Part shown: positions 48,805 through 61,166 of the stretch, piece by piece | How the letters are laid out: every line of letters begins with the position of its first letter | Numbering within the stretch: the first letter of the stretch is position 1 | Assembly: GCF_907164915.1 (NCBI RefSeq) | Contig: NC_061864.1 | Location: 9,865,889 to 9,929,888 of the forward strand | Direction of reading: 5' to 3' | Origin: Impatiens glandulifera | Taxonomy: Eukaryota > Streptophyta > Magnoliopsida > Ericales > Balsaminaceae | DNA: 64,000 nt | Position numbers and translations under genes: made by a program | The notes under the pieces: model-generated | What the model was told of the DNA's origin: nothing | The model's input: only the letters and a program-made list of their open reading frames with translations | Databases searched by the model: none

Positions 48805-49494
48805 TTTGTGTTAAATTTAAAATATAAAATATTATTAACCTAGTTGATTAAAGAGTTATACTTGTTTTGTTAGGTTGTGAGTTCGAACCATACCTATAGC
48901 ATTTTTAATTTTATTTTTAACTGTTTTATGTTTATGGGCGGGTCAACCCACAATCCGACCCAAGTATCCATTTACTCTCACATATATATCCAAATTAACC
49001 ACAGCTCTCGACCCGGCAATCAGGACACTTCCAAAATTAAGCATCATTAAATATATATATATATTAGTAAGTTAAAAAGTTGAACTTATATTGTTATAAC
49101 GTTCCGCGTTCATCAAATTTTGTGTTGAATTTTAAATATAAAATGTTATTAGCCTAGTTGGTTAAAAAGTTGTACTTATTTTGTTAGGTTGCGAGTTCGA
49201 ACAATACCTATAGCATTTTTAATTTTATTTTAACCGTTTTAAATTTATGGCGGGTCAACTCACAATCTGACCCAAGTATCCATTTACTCTCATATATATC
49301 CAAATTAACCACAGCTCTCGACCCGGAAATCTGGACACTTTCAAAATTAAGCATAATTATATATGTTAGTTAAAATGTTGAACTTATATTGTTACAATGT
49401 TCCACGTTCATCAAATTTGGTGTTGAATTTAAAATATAAAATGTTATTAACCTAGTTGGTTAAAGAATTGTACTTGTTTTTGTTAGGTTGCGAG
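48805..49494 (+). repeat. SINE-like tandem array, left part
   Basis: Units start with ATTATTAACCTAGTTGGTTA (box A-like, near 48839, 49153 and 49451), then GTTGCGAGTTCGAACC (box B-like), GGGCGGGTCAACCCACAATC, ATCCAAATTAACCACAGCTC and a TA tail. A 75-bp spacer with GTTCCGCGTTCATCAAATTT links one unit to the next, giving a period of about 300-314 bp. The third unit is cut at 49494 by the LINE, just before the box B CGAACC. Confidence 0.75.
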
Positions 49495-49577
49495 TTTAAG
49501 ATCAGATCTAGACAATTTCTAGATTTGACAATGAAACAATAATTGAATTACAAACAATAACAATAATCAATTAGCGC

Positions 49578-50593
49578 CTACAGCGTTTTTGCTTTTATTC
49601 TACTTGTGACCTTCTCAAACGAAATATCCCATATATGACAGAGCTTTCTATTCTCTTCAATCCTTTCGATTCCTCTCCAGGATTGAATGAGTGCATTTCC
49701 ATCTGAAGTTATATCTCTCCAAATATCTTCAGCGGTTCTACTTTTTCTACTGTGAGTTCTTGAATTTCTTTCTTTCCAGATATTGTAGATTACTGCTCCA
49801 AAGTAGCATTTCAACATACTTACATAAAAGGATCTTCCTTTTGCTTTATTCTTCATCCACTCTTGGATTTCTTCCCATATTCTTGGAAAGTTGATGATGT
49901 TCATGTTTGCAGCTTACATCCTCCAGATTTGTATTATAAAAGAGCATTCCCCAAATAAATAGTTTATGCTTTCCTTAACTCCCGAACATAGGACATAGTT
50001 GATATCAGGAATGTTTATATATTTTCAAATTCTGTCTTTTGTTGTTAACATTTTCCTGTATACCAGTTAGAGAATAAATTGGTGACGAGGAATAATCTTT
50101 GGAGACCATACCACATTATGTCAATCTACCTCCTTTCCTCTTGTTCTAACCATTTCCATGCCTTTCCTGTAATAAACTTCTCATTGCTTTCTGTTTTCCA
50201 GCTTATTTCATCATTATTTTCATTGAGTTGTTTCTGCCTCATTAGGTTTATGATTCTATCACCTTCAGGAATACGCCTCAAAAGTGAATCACATCTACCT
50301 TCATATACATCTCTAAATGAGTACTTGATGTATTCTCTTCTAACTCTGTTTCCTTGCATTTCTTCTTTGAATATAATGGGAATATTATCCAGCCAAGGAT
50401 CATGCCAGAATAGTACTCTTCCATTTCCAATTGTGATTTTCACCATTTGAAATGCATCTTTTCTTGTTTTTAGAATTTTCTTCAATGACCATGCCATTCT
50501 TTCGTTGATGCTTAGTGTCCAGATACTTTTCTCTTCTTTCATAAATCTTGTATGCACCCATTTGACCCATAGGGAGTCTGCTTTTGGCTCCAA
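49578..50593 (-). pseudogene. LINE ORF2 C-terminus (zf-RVT region)
   Basis: Frame 50593-50126 contains VLFWHDPWL, typical of the region after RT in plant LINE ORF2. Frame 49904-49578 contains NIWKERNSRTH, the usual zf-RVT tail. A frame break and divergent sequence lie between them. Confidence 0.75.
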
Positions 50594-51026
50594 CTCCCAT
50601 AAGCTCTTGATGGTGAGGGCTTTGTTCCATTCAACACAACTTTTTATTCCTAGTCCTCCTTCTTCTATGGGAGTGTAAACATCCTCCCATTTGACTTTTT
50701 TTCCCTCCTCTGCCTTGTGTTTCCTATATGTAGTCTCTCATGATTCTATCGAGTTCAACCATTACTTTCTTTGGGATGACTATCTGTTGTGCCCAGTAGT
50801 CAATAATTCCAAAAATTACTCTTTTAACGAGCTCGATTCTACTTGCATAAGACAGTTTTTTCGTAGCCCAACCCAAGACAGAATTTCTAACCTTTTCTAC
50901 CAGTTGTCTAAAGTGATTATATCAGAGTTGTTTTGATGACAGGGGTACTCCAAGGTATTTCACTGGTAGTTCACCTTCCTTGATTCTCATAATATTGAAA
51001 ATATTTTCTTTCTTTTCTTCATTAAC

Positions 51027-52487
51027 TCATCCATAGAAAGCCTGACTTTTGTCCTCATTGATGTATAAACATGTAATACTCGAAAAGATTGTTAGAGCTT
51101 CTTTGATTATACTAACAGATTCAACATCCGCATAAGCCACAAAAAATAGATCATCTACAAAACATATATGGGTTATTGCTTCTTCTTTGCAGTACTGGTG
51201 AAATTTAAAATGATGACTTCTCAGAAGCATTTTTAAAATACAGTCAAGAATTTCCATTATTAAGACGAATAGGTAAGGAGATATAGGGTCTCTTTGCCTT
51301 ACTCCCCTTTCACCCTTGAAAAAGCCTCCATGAATACCATTCATGCTCACAACAAAGTGAGGAGTGAAAACACATTGCATAATCCAATCAATGAAAATAA
51401 TTGGAAAACCTGCAGCAATGAGGAATTCGTGGATTGATCCCCATCTGATCGAGTCAAAAGCTTTTTTAATGTCAATTTTGAAAGGCACACGTGGCGATAT
51501 GTTTTTCTTGCCATATCCATTCAATAAGCTCTGCATGAGTAGGATGTTATGGGAAATAGAGCGTTTGGGAATAAATGATGATTGCCATAATCCTACAAGT
51601 TTATCAATAACTGTTTTCAAACGTTGCGAAATAATTTTTGAAATAATTTTGTAAATAACATTGCAGCATGAAATAGGACGAAAGTCCTGAATTTTTTCCG
51701 GAATTGAATTCTTAGGAATCAAATTCAACACTGTGACGTTCCATTGCTTCAATATTTTCCTGTTTTGGAAGAATTCCAAAACCCCTTCGCTTACATCTTT
51801 ACCCACTATTTCCCAGTTTTCTTTAAATAAATTCGCGTTGAAACCATCTATGCCTAGGCTTTTATCCCCTTTCATCGAAAACACAGCTTTTCTAACTTCT
51901 TCCATACTGACTCTTGTAATCAATTTGTTACCACTTTCTTCACTGATTTTCCTTTGCACAATCTGTTGAAGCAATCTTCGGTTGTCCTCTATTATTGTGC
52001 TAGTTTCTGTTCCAATCAGCTCTTTGTAGAAACTTATTGCTTCCTCATGAACTGACTTTTGTCCCTATAAAACATCTCCATTTGAGTTTGTGAGCCTTAT
52101 GACCTGATTTTTGAAATTCATTGATGAACATTTTTTATAGAAGAAAGAAGTATTCTTGTCTCCTAATGAAAGCCAATTTTCTCTAGATTTTTGTTTAGCA
52201 AAACTTTCCTCTTTAGAACAGAGGTCTCTGAATCGCGTAAGAGCCTCTTTTTCCTCTTCCCTGTTATAAGGTAGATTTGGAGCTCTTAGTGCCTTGCTTT
52301 GTATTTCCTCCAGTTTCGTTCTGGCTTCCTCTACTCTTTTAGAAATCCCACTATATTTTTTCCGGTCTAGTTTATTCAGCTTCCCTTTTAGTAATCTTAG
52401 TTTCTCACAAACTCTAAACATCTTTGTTCCATTAATTCTGATGTTCCAAGTTTCATTAAGGATTTTATTAAATTCTTCATCTTTCAT
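51027..52487 (-). pseudogene. LINE reverse transcriptase
   Basis: Frame 51974-51027 (315 codons) holds the standard non-LTR RT blocks: KSLGIDGFNANLFK, FRPISCCNVIYKI, FKIDIKKAFDSI, GVRQRDPISPYLF and the catalytic Phe-Val-Asp-Asp near 51160. Frame 52487-52065 is the upstream linker between endonuclease and RT, with the usual SLGDKNTSFFY motif. A stop or frame break separates the two. Confidence 0.88.
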
Positions 52488-52535
52488 TCAGAAGTTGAAG
52501 AACTTAAAAAGTCTTTTCTGTTTTTTCTCCTTTTC

Positions 52536-52961
52536 CTAAAAGAATTTCAAAGGGCAGTGATCAGAGATACCTGGTTGCAAAACCTGGATTTGGCTTCTTG
52601 GGTAAAATTCCACCAATTTTTCATTCACTAGGCCTCTATCAATTCTGCTCTTTCTCATGGTGTCCGTCCCTCTTGTAGTTGACCATGAAAATAGATTACC
52701 TGAGAAAGACGGTTCAATGCAGTTTATGTCTCGAATGCATTCATTGAAATCCTGCATGTCTTGTGTTATGTCTATCTCAGGTTCTCTTTCATTTCTGAAT
52801 CTTGTAACGTTAAAATCTCCCATAATAACCCACGGTTCGTCGTCCGTAATGCTTCTTCTTAAATCATTCCAAAGTGTCTTCCTCTCTGTCCCAGAGTTGC
52901 TTGCATAGACTACAGCAAATAATATTTTTACCCTTGTCACTAGATTGATAACCTCTATCAA
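52536..52961 (-). pseudogene. LINE AP-type endonuclease, partial
   Basis: Contains the GDFNVTR motif, the FSWS segment, RIDRGLVN and a terminal SDHCPL, which are the exonuclease-endonuclease-phosphatase hallmarks from mid-domain to the C-terminal active-site Asp-His. The N-terminal part is out of frame further upstream. Confidence 0.85.
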
Positions 52962-53373
52962 AATAACTTGCTTGCTTTCAAAAAAATTCTTGATTTCAAC
53001 CCTTCTTTTATCCCATCCTACCCAGATTCTACTTTTAATCCATCAGAGTTATGAATAAATTCCCATTATTCTTTGAAGCAACCTTAGACAACATTCTCTA
53101 TTTGACTTTGTCTGACTTTTGTTTCAATAATTCCAAATATTGTGATTTCATTCTTTTCTGTTATTCTTCTAACTTCTCTTCTTTTTATAGGGTCATTTAA
53201 CCCTCTAATATTCCATTTCATTAAGTTCATTAATGAAAAGAAGATGTTCCAGCTTTACTTCCCTTTCCTTTACTTTTTCTTCCTTTCTGTTTTTCCCCTA
53301 TAGCAGGGCTATAAGGAATTGTATTTCCTTAATTTTCTTACCTTCTTGTTTTGGGATTTTTGTGTTTCTCTGG

Positions 53374-54467
53374 TCAACTTTTTTTGAATTGGAGATTGTA
53401 CAGTTTCAATCGATTTAGCTGCCTCTTCTTTATCTTTCTCATTTCCTTCACCCACTTCCCCTTTCTTGCTTTCTCCCACACTTTCCCTTTCCACAACCTT
53501 TCGGTATTGCTTCTTGCTTCCAGTTCAAATTTCTTTGTTACCTCTTCATTCTCAGCATTTAATTCTGAATCTCTTACCACTCTATCTTCCTTCCCCTGTT
53601 CTAACGATTCTTGCTTCCAGTTCAAGTTTCTTTGTTAACTCTATCAACCTTTCTCTTTGCTTAAAACGATTTGGCCTTTCTTTCCCAGTATCAATAATTT
53701 CGTTATCTGATTTCTAAGTCCTTTCAGATTGACCCTTTCATTAAAATCAACCCTCCATTTCCTCGGGTCTGTTTCTTTACCCAATACTTTCGCTGCCATT
53801 CTTTGCATTTTTCCTGTTTCACCCAGATTTTCTGCATTAATTCTTTCTCTTTCCAATTCTTTCTGAATTATTTTCTCTGCTTCTTCGTCTGAGTCAAGTA
53901 TCTCAATAGTCTCAAGTTGAATTTGATTCCCATTAGAATCCGAGTTAATGACCTGTGCATTTTTATTTCCTAGACTATTTTCCAGAACTACTCTATCTTT
54001 TCCTAGAGCATTTCTAGACTATCACAATCTAGGCTATCAGCATGTATTCCACTAATAGTTCTATTATCATTTTCATTCATCTCATGAGTGTTATTGGGAT
54101 TAGTAAAAAACATACCTGGCGTGTTGACTATAAAATCTTTACTATTGCTCTTGATCACGTCAGTCAGATTTCCACCATTTCCTCCTGGCTTTGGAGACCC
54201 ATAATTTTCAAAGAGTATATTCGTGTGATTCTCTTCTGAGCTTATGTGGAGGTTAATTGCATTCGAATTTTCTATCTTAGGATCAGGGGAGCATGTGTTG
54301 GATTCACCCATTGCCCGATTAAGAGAGTTGGTCGGGCTTGTACCAACTGTTGACAAAGAGTGAATTTCCCGTACTGCTGAAGCTACAATGTTTGCAAAAG
54401 TCATATTTAAAGTGGCCGACACGGACGGATTCGTGTCAGCGAAGCTTTTAACAACTTTACAGTACAC
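53374..54467 (-). pseudogene. LINE ORF1-like remnant
   Basis: Frame 54467-54003 starts with a KSFADTNPS segment and TFANIVASAV; downstream frames (53856-53644 and 53625-53374) are highly charged Lys/Glu-rich. Neither the DUF4283 RNA-binding core nor a CCHC knuckle, usual in plant L1 ORF1, is visible, so an internal deletion is likely. Position upstream of ORF2 supports the call. Confidence 0.5.
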
Positions 54468-54773
54468 ATAGGTTTGAATTTGATTTCCTGATGTACTCTA
54501 GTCTTGACCGAAAGATCGATGAGAAGATTTAGTAGATTCTGCGAAAAGACGACCCTTCCGACTGAGAGATGAAATTACGACGCACACGGAACACAGATTG
54601 CACAAATCGCACAGATGACACAGTTCGCACGGCAACGAATGGTGTGTGATTTCTTTGCGACTGCGATCGAGGGTTTCTTCAATGACGATTACGACCGCGA
54701 CGGCATATCGCGACACACACGGCACGCTGATCGCACAGTTAGCACTTCACCTAGGGTTTTGTCGTCGAGAGAG

Positions 54774-55249
54774 AGCATTTTTATTTTTATTTTTAACCTT
54801 TTTAAGTTTATGGGCGGGTCAACCCACAATCTGACCCAAATATCCATTAACTCTCACATATATATCCAAATTAACCACAAATCTCAACCCGGAAATCCGG
54901 ACACTTTCATAATTAAGCATAATTATATATATATATATATATATTTGTTAGTTAAAAAGTTGAACTTATATTTTTACAACGTTCCGCGTTCATCAAATTT
55001 GGTGTTGAATTTAAAATATAAAATGTTATTAGCTTAGTTGGTTAAAGAGTTATACTTGTTTTTTAGGTTGCGAGTTCGAACCATACCTATAGCATTTTTA
55101 ATTTTATTTTTAACCGTTTTAAATTTATGGGCGGGTCAACCCACAATCCGACCCATTTATTATTTACTCTCACATATATATCCAAATTAACCACAGCTTT
55201 CGACCCGACAATCCGGACACTTTCAAAATTAAGTATCATTATATATATA
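54774..55249 (+). repeat. SINE-like tandem array, right part
   Basis: The remainder of the third unit (54774-54998), then a fourth complete unit with box A-like TTAGCTTAGTTGGTTAAAG near 55030 and box B-like GCGAGTTCGAACC near 55070, ending in a TA tail at about 55249. Removing the LINE restores a unit spacing of roughly 300 bp. Confidence 0.75.
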
Positions 55250-55859
55250 GATGACTAAAATATAATATTGCATGTGATGGTTAATAATTAAGAGAAATTA
55301 ATGAAAAGAAATTAAATAAATAAAAAATAATATTAATCATAATTTTAACAAATTAAAATATATAAATATATTAAATATATAATTATACTATCTATTATCT
55401 AAAAATATATTTATATAATTGAGAGAAAAAATATATTAAATGATTTATAATATATTTTTATTAATTGATTAAATAACTAATAATACTATAATTTTAAAAA
55501 AATTAAAAATATTCAGTTATGCGATGATTTTGAGGTTGATATTTTTTTGGATAAAAATATTTAAAATGTATTAATATATAATAAGAAAATTAAAGAAGAA
55601 AAAAATTGATATAATATATTTATCCGAAAGTAAGGCCTTTGCAAATCGTTGATGTTTGGAGTACACAAGATGATTGAGTGAGAGAGATTGAATATTAACC
55701 AATTAATTAAGATTATTCATGACACAATCTTCCAAAAAAAAAAACTTATATTTTCCATTAATAAGCATCTTCCAAAGATTATTTCAATGAGTAAATTCAG
55801 ATTTCAGTGCCATGCGCGTGGAAAATATGTGGCAAAGCACATTAATATATATATTAGAG

Positions 55860-55865
<6 letters not shown>
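55250..55865. other. Inverted-arm DNA without gene
   Basis: Collinear with the reverse complement of 35116-35770. The open frame at 55688-55900 runs into the TA tract and is not credible. A GGCCTTTGCAAATC patch (55631-55644) matches GATTTGCAAAGGCC-type sequence at 35347-35360. Confidence 0.6.
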
Positions 55866-55903
<38 letters not shown>

Positions 55904-55954
55904 TTTTTCTCAAGAAAATAGAGATTCTATTCTTAACACTGTAAAACAAGAAAA

Positions 55955-57041
55955 CAATAGCCTGAACATGCAGTTTATACATTAGCAATTAACATCATTG
56001 AACACTTCACGGGAAGGTTCAGTGATAATAGTGATACAATTAGAACATTATTACAGAATCTAAGGTGTAAGACACTTTCAGATTTTAGATGGTATAAAGA
56101 TACCTTTCTAAGTAGAGTAATGGAACTACCAGAATGCAGTAATGTGCATTGGAAATCCAAATTTATTGACGGCCTCCCTAGTCTATTCGCTGAAAGGTTA
56201 GAAGAAACCTCAAAAAGAGTCATTCAATGATACCATATGAAAACTATACATATGGTGTATTAATAGATACTTGTATACAGGAAGGACTAGCCTTATGTAA
56301 TGAAATAAGGTTAAGCCAACAAATTAAAAGACATAGTCAAAATAAAAGACAACAATTAGGTCAATTTTGCCAACAATTTGGTATAGATAGCCCTACATCT
56401 AGAAAAGAGAAAAGGGTGAAATATAATAAATTTTACAAATATAGAAACCACCCCGAAAATACTCAGACATAAAACATGAAAGGAGGGAAGAAAAGGTTAA
56501 AAACAAGTCAAAAATTTTCAAAAATGAAAAGAAATGCTACAACTGTGGAAAATTTGGACACACATCAAAATAATGTTGGGCAAAGAAAAAAATTAATAAT
56601 CTTGAAATCCCAGAAGATACAAAAAGATTAATCATCCAAACTCTACAAAACTCAGAATCTGAAAAATCTAATTCAGATTAAATACCTAGTGATTCTGAAA
56701 TTCATGACCTAGATAATGAAAACATTTCTAAATCAAGCTCGGAAGACTCTGAATGTGAGCCTTGCCGATCAGGATTAAGTTGTCCTAAAAAAGAAATAAA
56801 TAACCTAGATCAAAATATTGACAAATCAGAATTATATAGAATCATATCTCAATTTTCAGATATGAAAGTTAATGTTTTAACATCAAATCATGCTTTTGAA
56901 TTACTAAAAGCCATCAAAGACCCAAAATTAAGAATGCAGATCATAGATCAGTTTAATTCTGAAGAATAAAATTCATCCTCTAAATATGAAGAGCCAGAAG
57001 AAAAGAGGTTCAATTATAATAATCATAATAAATCTTACACT
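55955..57041 (+). pseudogene. Pararetrovirus coat-protein and knuckle region
   Basis: The caulimovirid capsid signature WKSKFIDGLP is at about 56151-56180, followed by the conserved YTYG segment (near 56247) and QEGLALCNE, in two frames joined by a break around 56200-56230. A CCHC knuckle begins at 56534, but a TAA stop (56570-56572) falls inside it. An acidic Ser/Asp/Glu-rich stretch follows, with more stops near 56680 and 56967. No product is expected. Confidence 0.78.
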
Positions 57042-59230
57042 ATGAGTGAAGTAATGAATCAACTTAGACACAAGATTCAAAACAAAGAAGAGAATACAAT
57101 CCTCACAAATCTTTACAAAGAAATTAATAATTTAAAGGAAGAAATTAAGATATTAAAAAAGAAGAATATTATACAAGAGTCTAGAATAACTAAGCTTGAA
57201 GATAAACCTAGCGAAAATAATCAATATGATGACAACAAAGCAGAAATTGAAGAAAATATCTTCTCAGAAATTTTTTTATCAACAATAGAAATGGTTAAAT
57301 CCCAAAAATGGCACATAAAAATAGCTCTCCTAATAGATAATCATTATACAAGGTCATTTACTGCTCTTGTTGATAGCGGAGCAGATTTAAATGTTATTCA
57401 GGAAGGACTAATCCCTACTAGGTATTTTCATAAAACAAGTCATACCCTGTGGCATGTAGGGGGGATAAACTCCAAATCCAATATAAGCTTCCAAAAGCCT
57501 ATATATGTACTGATAATAAATGCATTCCTCAAAGTTTTATACTTGCTAAAGATATATCAAATCAGGTCATACTTGGAACTCCATTTTTAAACACAATCTA
57601 CCCTATTAAGATAATTAATAATAAAGGTATTACAGGAACCTTCCAGAAACATGATATTTTTCTAGAATTTATTGTGGAATCGTTTACTAAAATGTTACAT
57701 AGTATATATGATAATATCAAAGCAAAATAAGATCAAATATACTTTCTAAAGCAAGAAATAAGTTTAATAACAATAGATGAACAACTAGAAAATCCTAAAT
57801 TACAAGAAAAAATAGCTCTGCTAAAAGACCAACTTTCAATAGATATTTGTAATGAACATCCTAATGCATTCTGGGATAGAAAGAAACATATAGTTTCACT
57901 ACCATATGAGGAATCTTTTAATGAAAAGAATATTCCTACAAAGGCAAGACTTTGCCAAATGAATTCAGAATATATGGAATTATGCAAAAAGGAGATAGAT
58001 ACACTATTGCAGAAGGGGTTAATAAGTCCATCACAATCACCCTGGTCATGTACGGCTTTCTATATAAATAAACATTCAGAAGTCGAAAGAGGCGTGCCAA
58101 GGTTAGTAATAAACTATAAACCCCTAAACAAAGTATTAAAATGGATTAGGCACCCAATTCCTAATAAAAAGGATCTGTTAGATAGACTATATGATAGTTT
58201 AATATTTTCAAAGTTTGATTTAAAATCAGGATATTGGCAAATTCAGATTGAAAAATCTGACAGGTATAAAACAGCCTTCAATGTCCCTATAGGACATTAT
58301 AAATGGAATGTAATGCCTTTTGGATTAAAAAATGCTCCATCCGAATTTCAAAAAATTATGAATAATATCTTTAACCCTTATAGCACATTTATAATTGTTT
58401 ACATTGATGACATATTAGTTTATTCAAAAACAATTGAAACTCGTTTTAAACATTTAAATATGTTCAAAACAATAATAACTCAAAATGGATTAGTAATTTC
58501 TAAACCAAAAATGAATCTTTTCAAAACAAGAATAAGGTTTTTAGGTCATATCATTGAAAAGGGAAATATTACTCATATTAATAGAAACATAGAATTTGCG
58601 GAAAAAATCCCTAACATGATCACTGATAAAACACAGTTACAAAGATTTTTAGGCAGCCTAAATTATGTGGCTCCATACTATAAAAATTTAACAGAAGATA
58701 TATCAATCTTATATGAAAGACTGAAGAAGAATCCAAAACCATTGTCAAATCATCATACAGAGGCTATTAAAAGAATTAAAAATAAAGTAAAGGTACTTCC
58801 TTGTTTAATGATAAGTAACCCAAATTGGGAAAAGGTAATTGAGACTGATGTTTCTGACATAGGATTTGGAGGAATACTAACTCAATTAGATCCAGAAACA
58901 AAACAGGTCTATCTTGTCAGGTTCCATTCAGGGAAATGGAACAATTCTCAAAAGAATTATGCGACAGTCGCCAAAGAAATTATGGAGATAGTCAAATGGG
59001 TTTTAAAATTCCAAGATGATTTATATAATCAAAAATTTATTATACGAACAGACTGCAATGCAGCTAAATTCATGTTCCAGAAAAATTTAAACATGATGTA
59101 TCAAAACAAATGTTCGCCAGATGGCAAGCTCATTTAGCCCCATTTGATTTTGAAATAAAATACAAAAAAGGGATAGATAATAATCTTCCTGGTTTCTTGA
59201 CCCGTGAATTTTTAAATTTACAGGAATGAG
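57042..59230 (+). pseudogene. Pararetrovirus protease, RT and RNase H
   Basis: A Lys/Glu-rich coiled-coil-like stretch comes first. The aspartic protease Asp-Ser-Gly-Ala motif lies near 57372, and the second protease motif (ILGTPF) near 57570 in another frame. A stop at 57728-57730 precedes the RT. RT runs from about 57959 with the catalytic Tyr-Ile-Asp-Asp at 58400-58411. RNase H follows, with Asp-containing TDVSDIGFGG near 58846 and IRTDCN near 59044. A frameshift around 59090-59105 displaces the last 40 or so codons, which end at the TGA in the ATGA overlap (59226-59229). Confidence 0.85.
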
Positions 59231-60545
59231 CGGAAGGGGTTATGAATCTTTCTCTAATAGAGGAAGAGGATCCTCCTCTATCAGAGGAAGAGGTAGGGGC
59301 AGAGCACCAGAGATAATATCTCAATATGGTAAACAAAAGCTGATAGCAATGGATTTATCCCAAAGTACGGACAGTCAAAAAGACAATCCAAAGTACGCCA
59401 GAATACTGGGAGATGAAGAATCAAAATCTAATAATATTGGATTTATGAGAAATGAATATAAAGAAATTATATTTCTCCTAGAAGAAAAGGACCTTAAATG
59501 GAAGAATGAGCCATGGACAATAATGCAAAGGTATTTGGATAATACATCCACACCATCAAGGACTTACAAGACCCGTATATTCTACGAACAAATACTTATT
59601 CAAAGTGGGTCATGTGAAATATCACATTTCTCTGGGCCAAACAAAGAAATTTATAATTTCAGCAAAATAATAATAAAAAAGACAATTTCGTTGGAAGATT
59701 GGGGAATATCCCCAATGAAAGAAAGAGAATTGTCGTTTAATAAGACGACAACAATCAAATTTAATTATTGGGATTATTGTGATGCCTTCACTAAGGCACT
59801 AAATTATGAGAATAATAAATATAAACATTCCTGGTTCATCAAAGTATGTGCAAATGTCTATAGAGGAGATATTCTCCACTGGTTCATAGACTGGTTTTAC
59901 TGTTTTGGTCATAGCCCAAAGGTTTTACTAGAAGAAATCAAGGTTCTATTTGATAAATGGAGCGAGGTATCTCCCCAACTTCTGAGAAAACAAGAAGCTA
60001 ATTTATATATTGAAATAATAGCTTCATGTTTCTTTTTTACTGAATTTTCCATTCCATGGATTTGGAAATGGATTCCTGAATTTGGTTATACCAAAACAGG
60101 CATTCCCTGTATGTTTAGGTCATCTCATTATAAATTTTGAGATAAAATGATGAGAATAGATCAGAAAACAAAGGAGCGATTCGGGAAGGAGACAATGGAC
60201 CTCCTACACCAGTAAATAAGTATGTATGAAGAAAAACGACAAGTAGCGGAAGCACCGTCCCCGTTTGATTATATCTCCAAAAAATTTCGAATGAGGTCAG
60301 AGAACTTATCAAAGAGTCAGATGATATCTGCATATATTGAAGAAATGAAGAAAGACTTTATGTCTAAATTTGAAGATGATAATAAATCAAACAAATCAGA
60401 TTCAACTATGGCATCTGATTATCTCCAAGACGCTCAAAGTGATGTCGCCATTGAAGACATTTTCGAAGCAATCAAAGACACCTTGGTTGAAAAAATTTCA
60501 AGAAAAGACGTTGGATCATCATCATCCAGCCAGTTCAAAATTTAA
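59226..60545 (+). pseudogene. Pararetrovirus second ORF, unknown function
   Basis: The ATG overlaps the pol stop codon (ATGA). The N-terminus is rich in Arg-Gly repeats (RGRG motifs in residues 3-28), suggesting nucleic-acid binding. The middle is Trp/aromatic-rich with no recognisable domain. The frame closes at TGA 60138-60140 after 304 codons. The same frame reopens after one more stop (about 60213) and runs to 60545 with a Lys/Asp/Ser-rich segment, so the intact gene was probably about 440 codons. Position and overlap match florendovirus ORF2, whose function is not known. Confidence 0.72.
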
Positions 60546-60549
60546 AGAA

Positions 60550-60825
60550 AAACAAGATCCGAAAGATGCGGAAAAAACTTATCCCGGGAATCCCGGGAGG
60601 GACTGTTTGCAGAGGAAGAAGACAAGATCCGTAATTTGCGAAAAAACTTATCCCGGGAATCCCGGTAGTCACTGCTCAAGTTTTTAACTTTTGTTTAAAT
60701 GTTTTACTATAAATAGTTGTTTATGTTGGGTTGGAAGGGGAGGCGAAAACGACCCTTGAAGTCTCTATTGTACTCTCTAACACCATCACCCAGTTGTAAT
60801 ATATTTGAAGTATCATCAATAAAAG
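60550..60825 (+). promoter_or_regulatory. Pararetrovirus promoter and poly(A) region
   Basis: A direct repeat of about 45 bp (near 60553-60598 and 60628-60668) contains ACAAGATCCG and AAAAAACTTATCCCGGGAAT. It is followed by a TATA box (CTATAAATA near 60707) and a poly(A) signal (AATAAA near 60819). In caulimovirids the pregenomic RNA starts just after such a TATA box, and the poly(A) signal lies downstream, giving terminally redundant RNA. Confidence 0.6.
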
Positions 60826-61166
60826 TTTGGAGGACAGTGTGTTCATCCTTCAATTCCGGGTACGTTCCAAATCTTACTACGTATTTAATTATTTGTTTTA
60901 AATGTCAAGCCTAATAGGCTAATCAAATTAGGTGTTGATCATGACCGCTAACTACCCTACCTAAAAAAAAGTAATTAATAAAAAATTAAAGTTTATCTTA
61001 GAAGTTTGAATAGACATCTAGCAAGGATTTGAAGTGTCGATCCCTTTTATAAAATGGTACTTTAATTTTGTGTTCCTGTTTAGTCCTATTTGGCCACTGT
61101 TTTAGCATGATGGACATTATGAAACTTTAAATTAAAGTTAAAGTTAAGTATTATAATTGGTTGATG

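Larger units (their letters stand above)
49495..54773 (-). mobile_element. LINE (L1-type), degenerate, inside a SINE unit
   Basis: Runs on the minus strand from a GC-richer 5' region (54470-54773, with AAACCCTAGG) through an ORF1-like part, endonuclease, reverse transcriptase and the C-terminal zf-RVT region to an end at 49495. The SINE unit resumes at 54774 with about 14 bp missing relative to intact units, suggesting a small target deletion. No obvious poly(A) tail is seen at the 3' end. Multiple frameshifts and stops make it inactive. Confidence 0.85.

Noticed and set aside
49143..49215. tRNA gene suggested by box A and box B motifs
   Set aside because: No acceptor-stem pairing or anticodon arm is visible and the motifs recur in each repeat unit, so it is a SINE-like head rather than a tRNA gene.
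50691..54239. Numerous plus-strand frames across 49.7-54.2 kb
   Set aside because: They are antisense to the minus-strand LINE and share its frame breaks.
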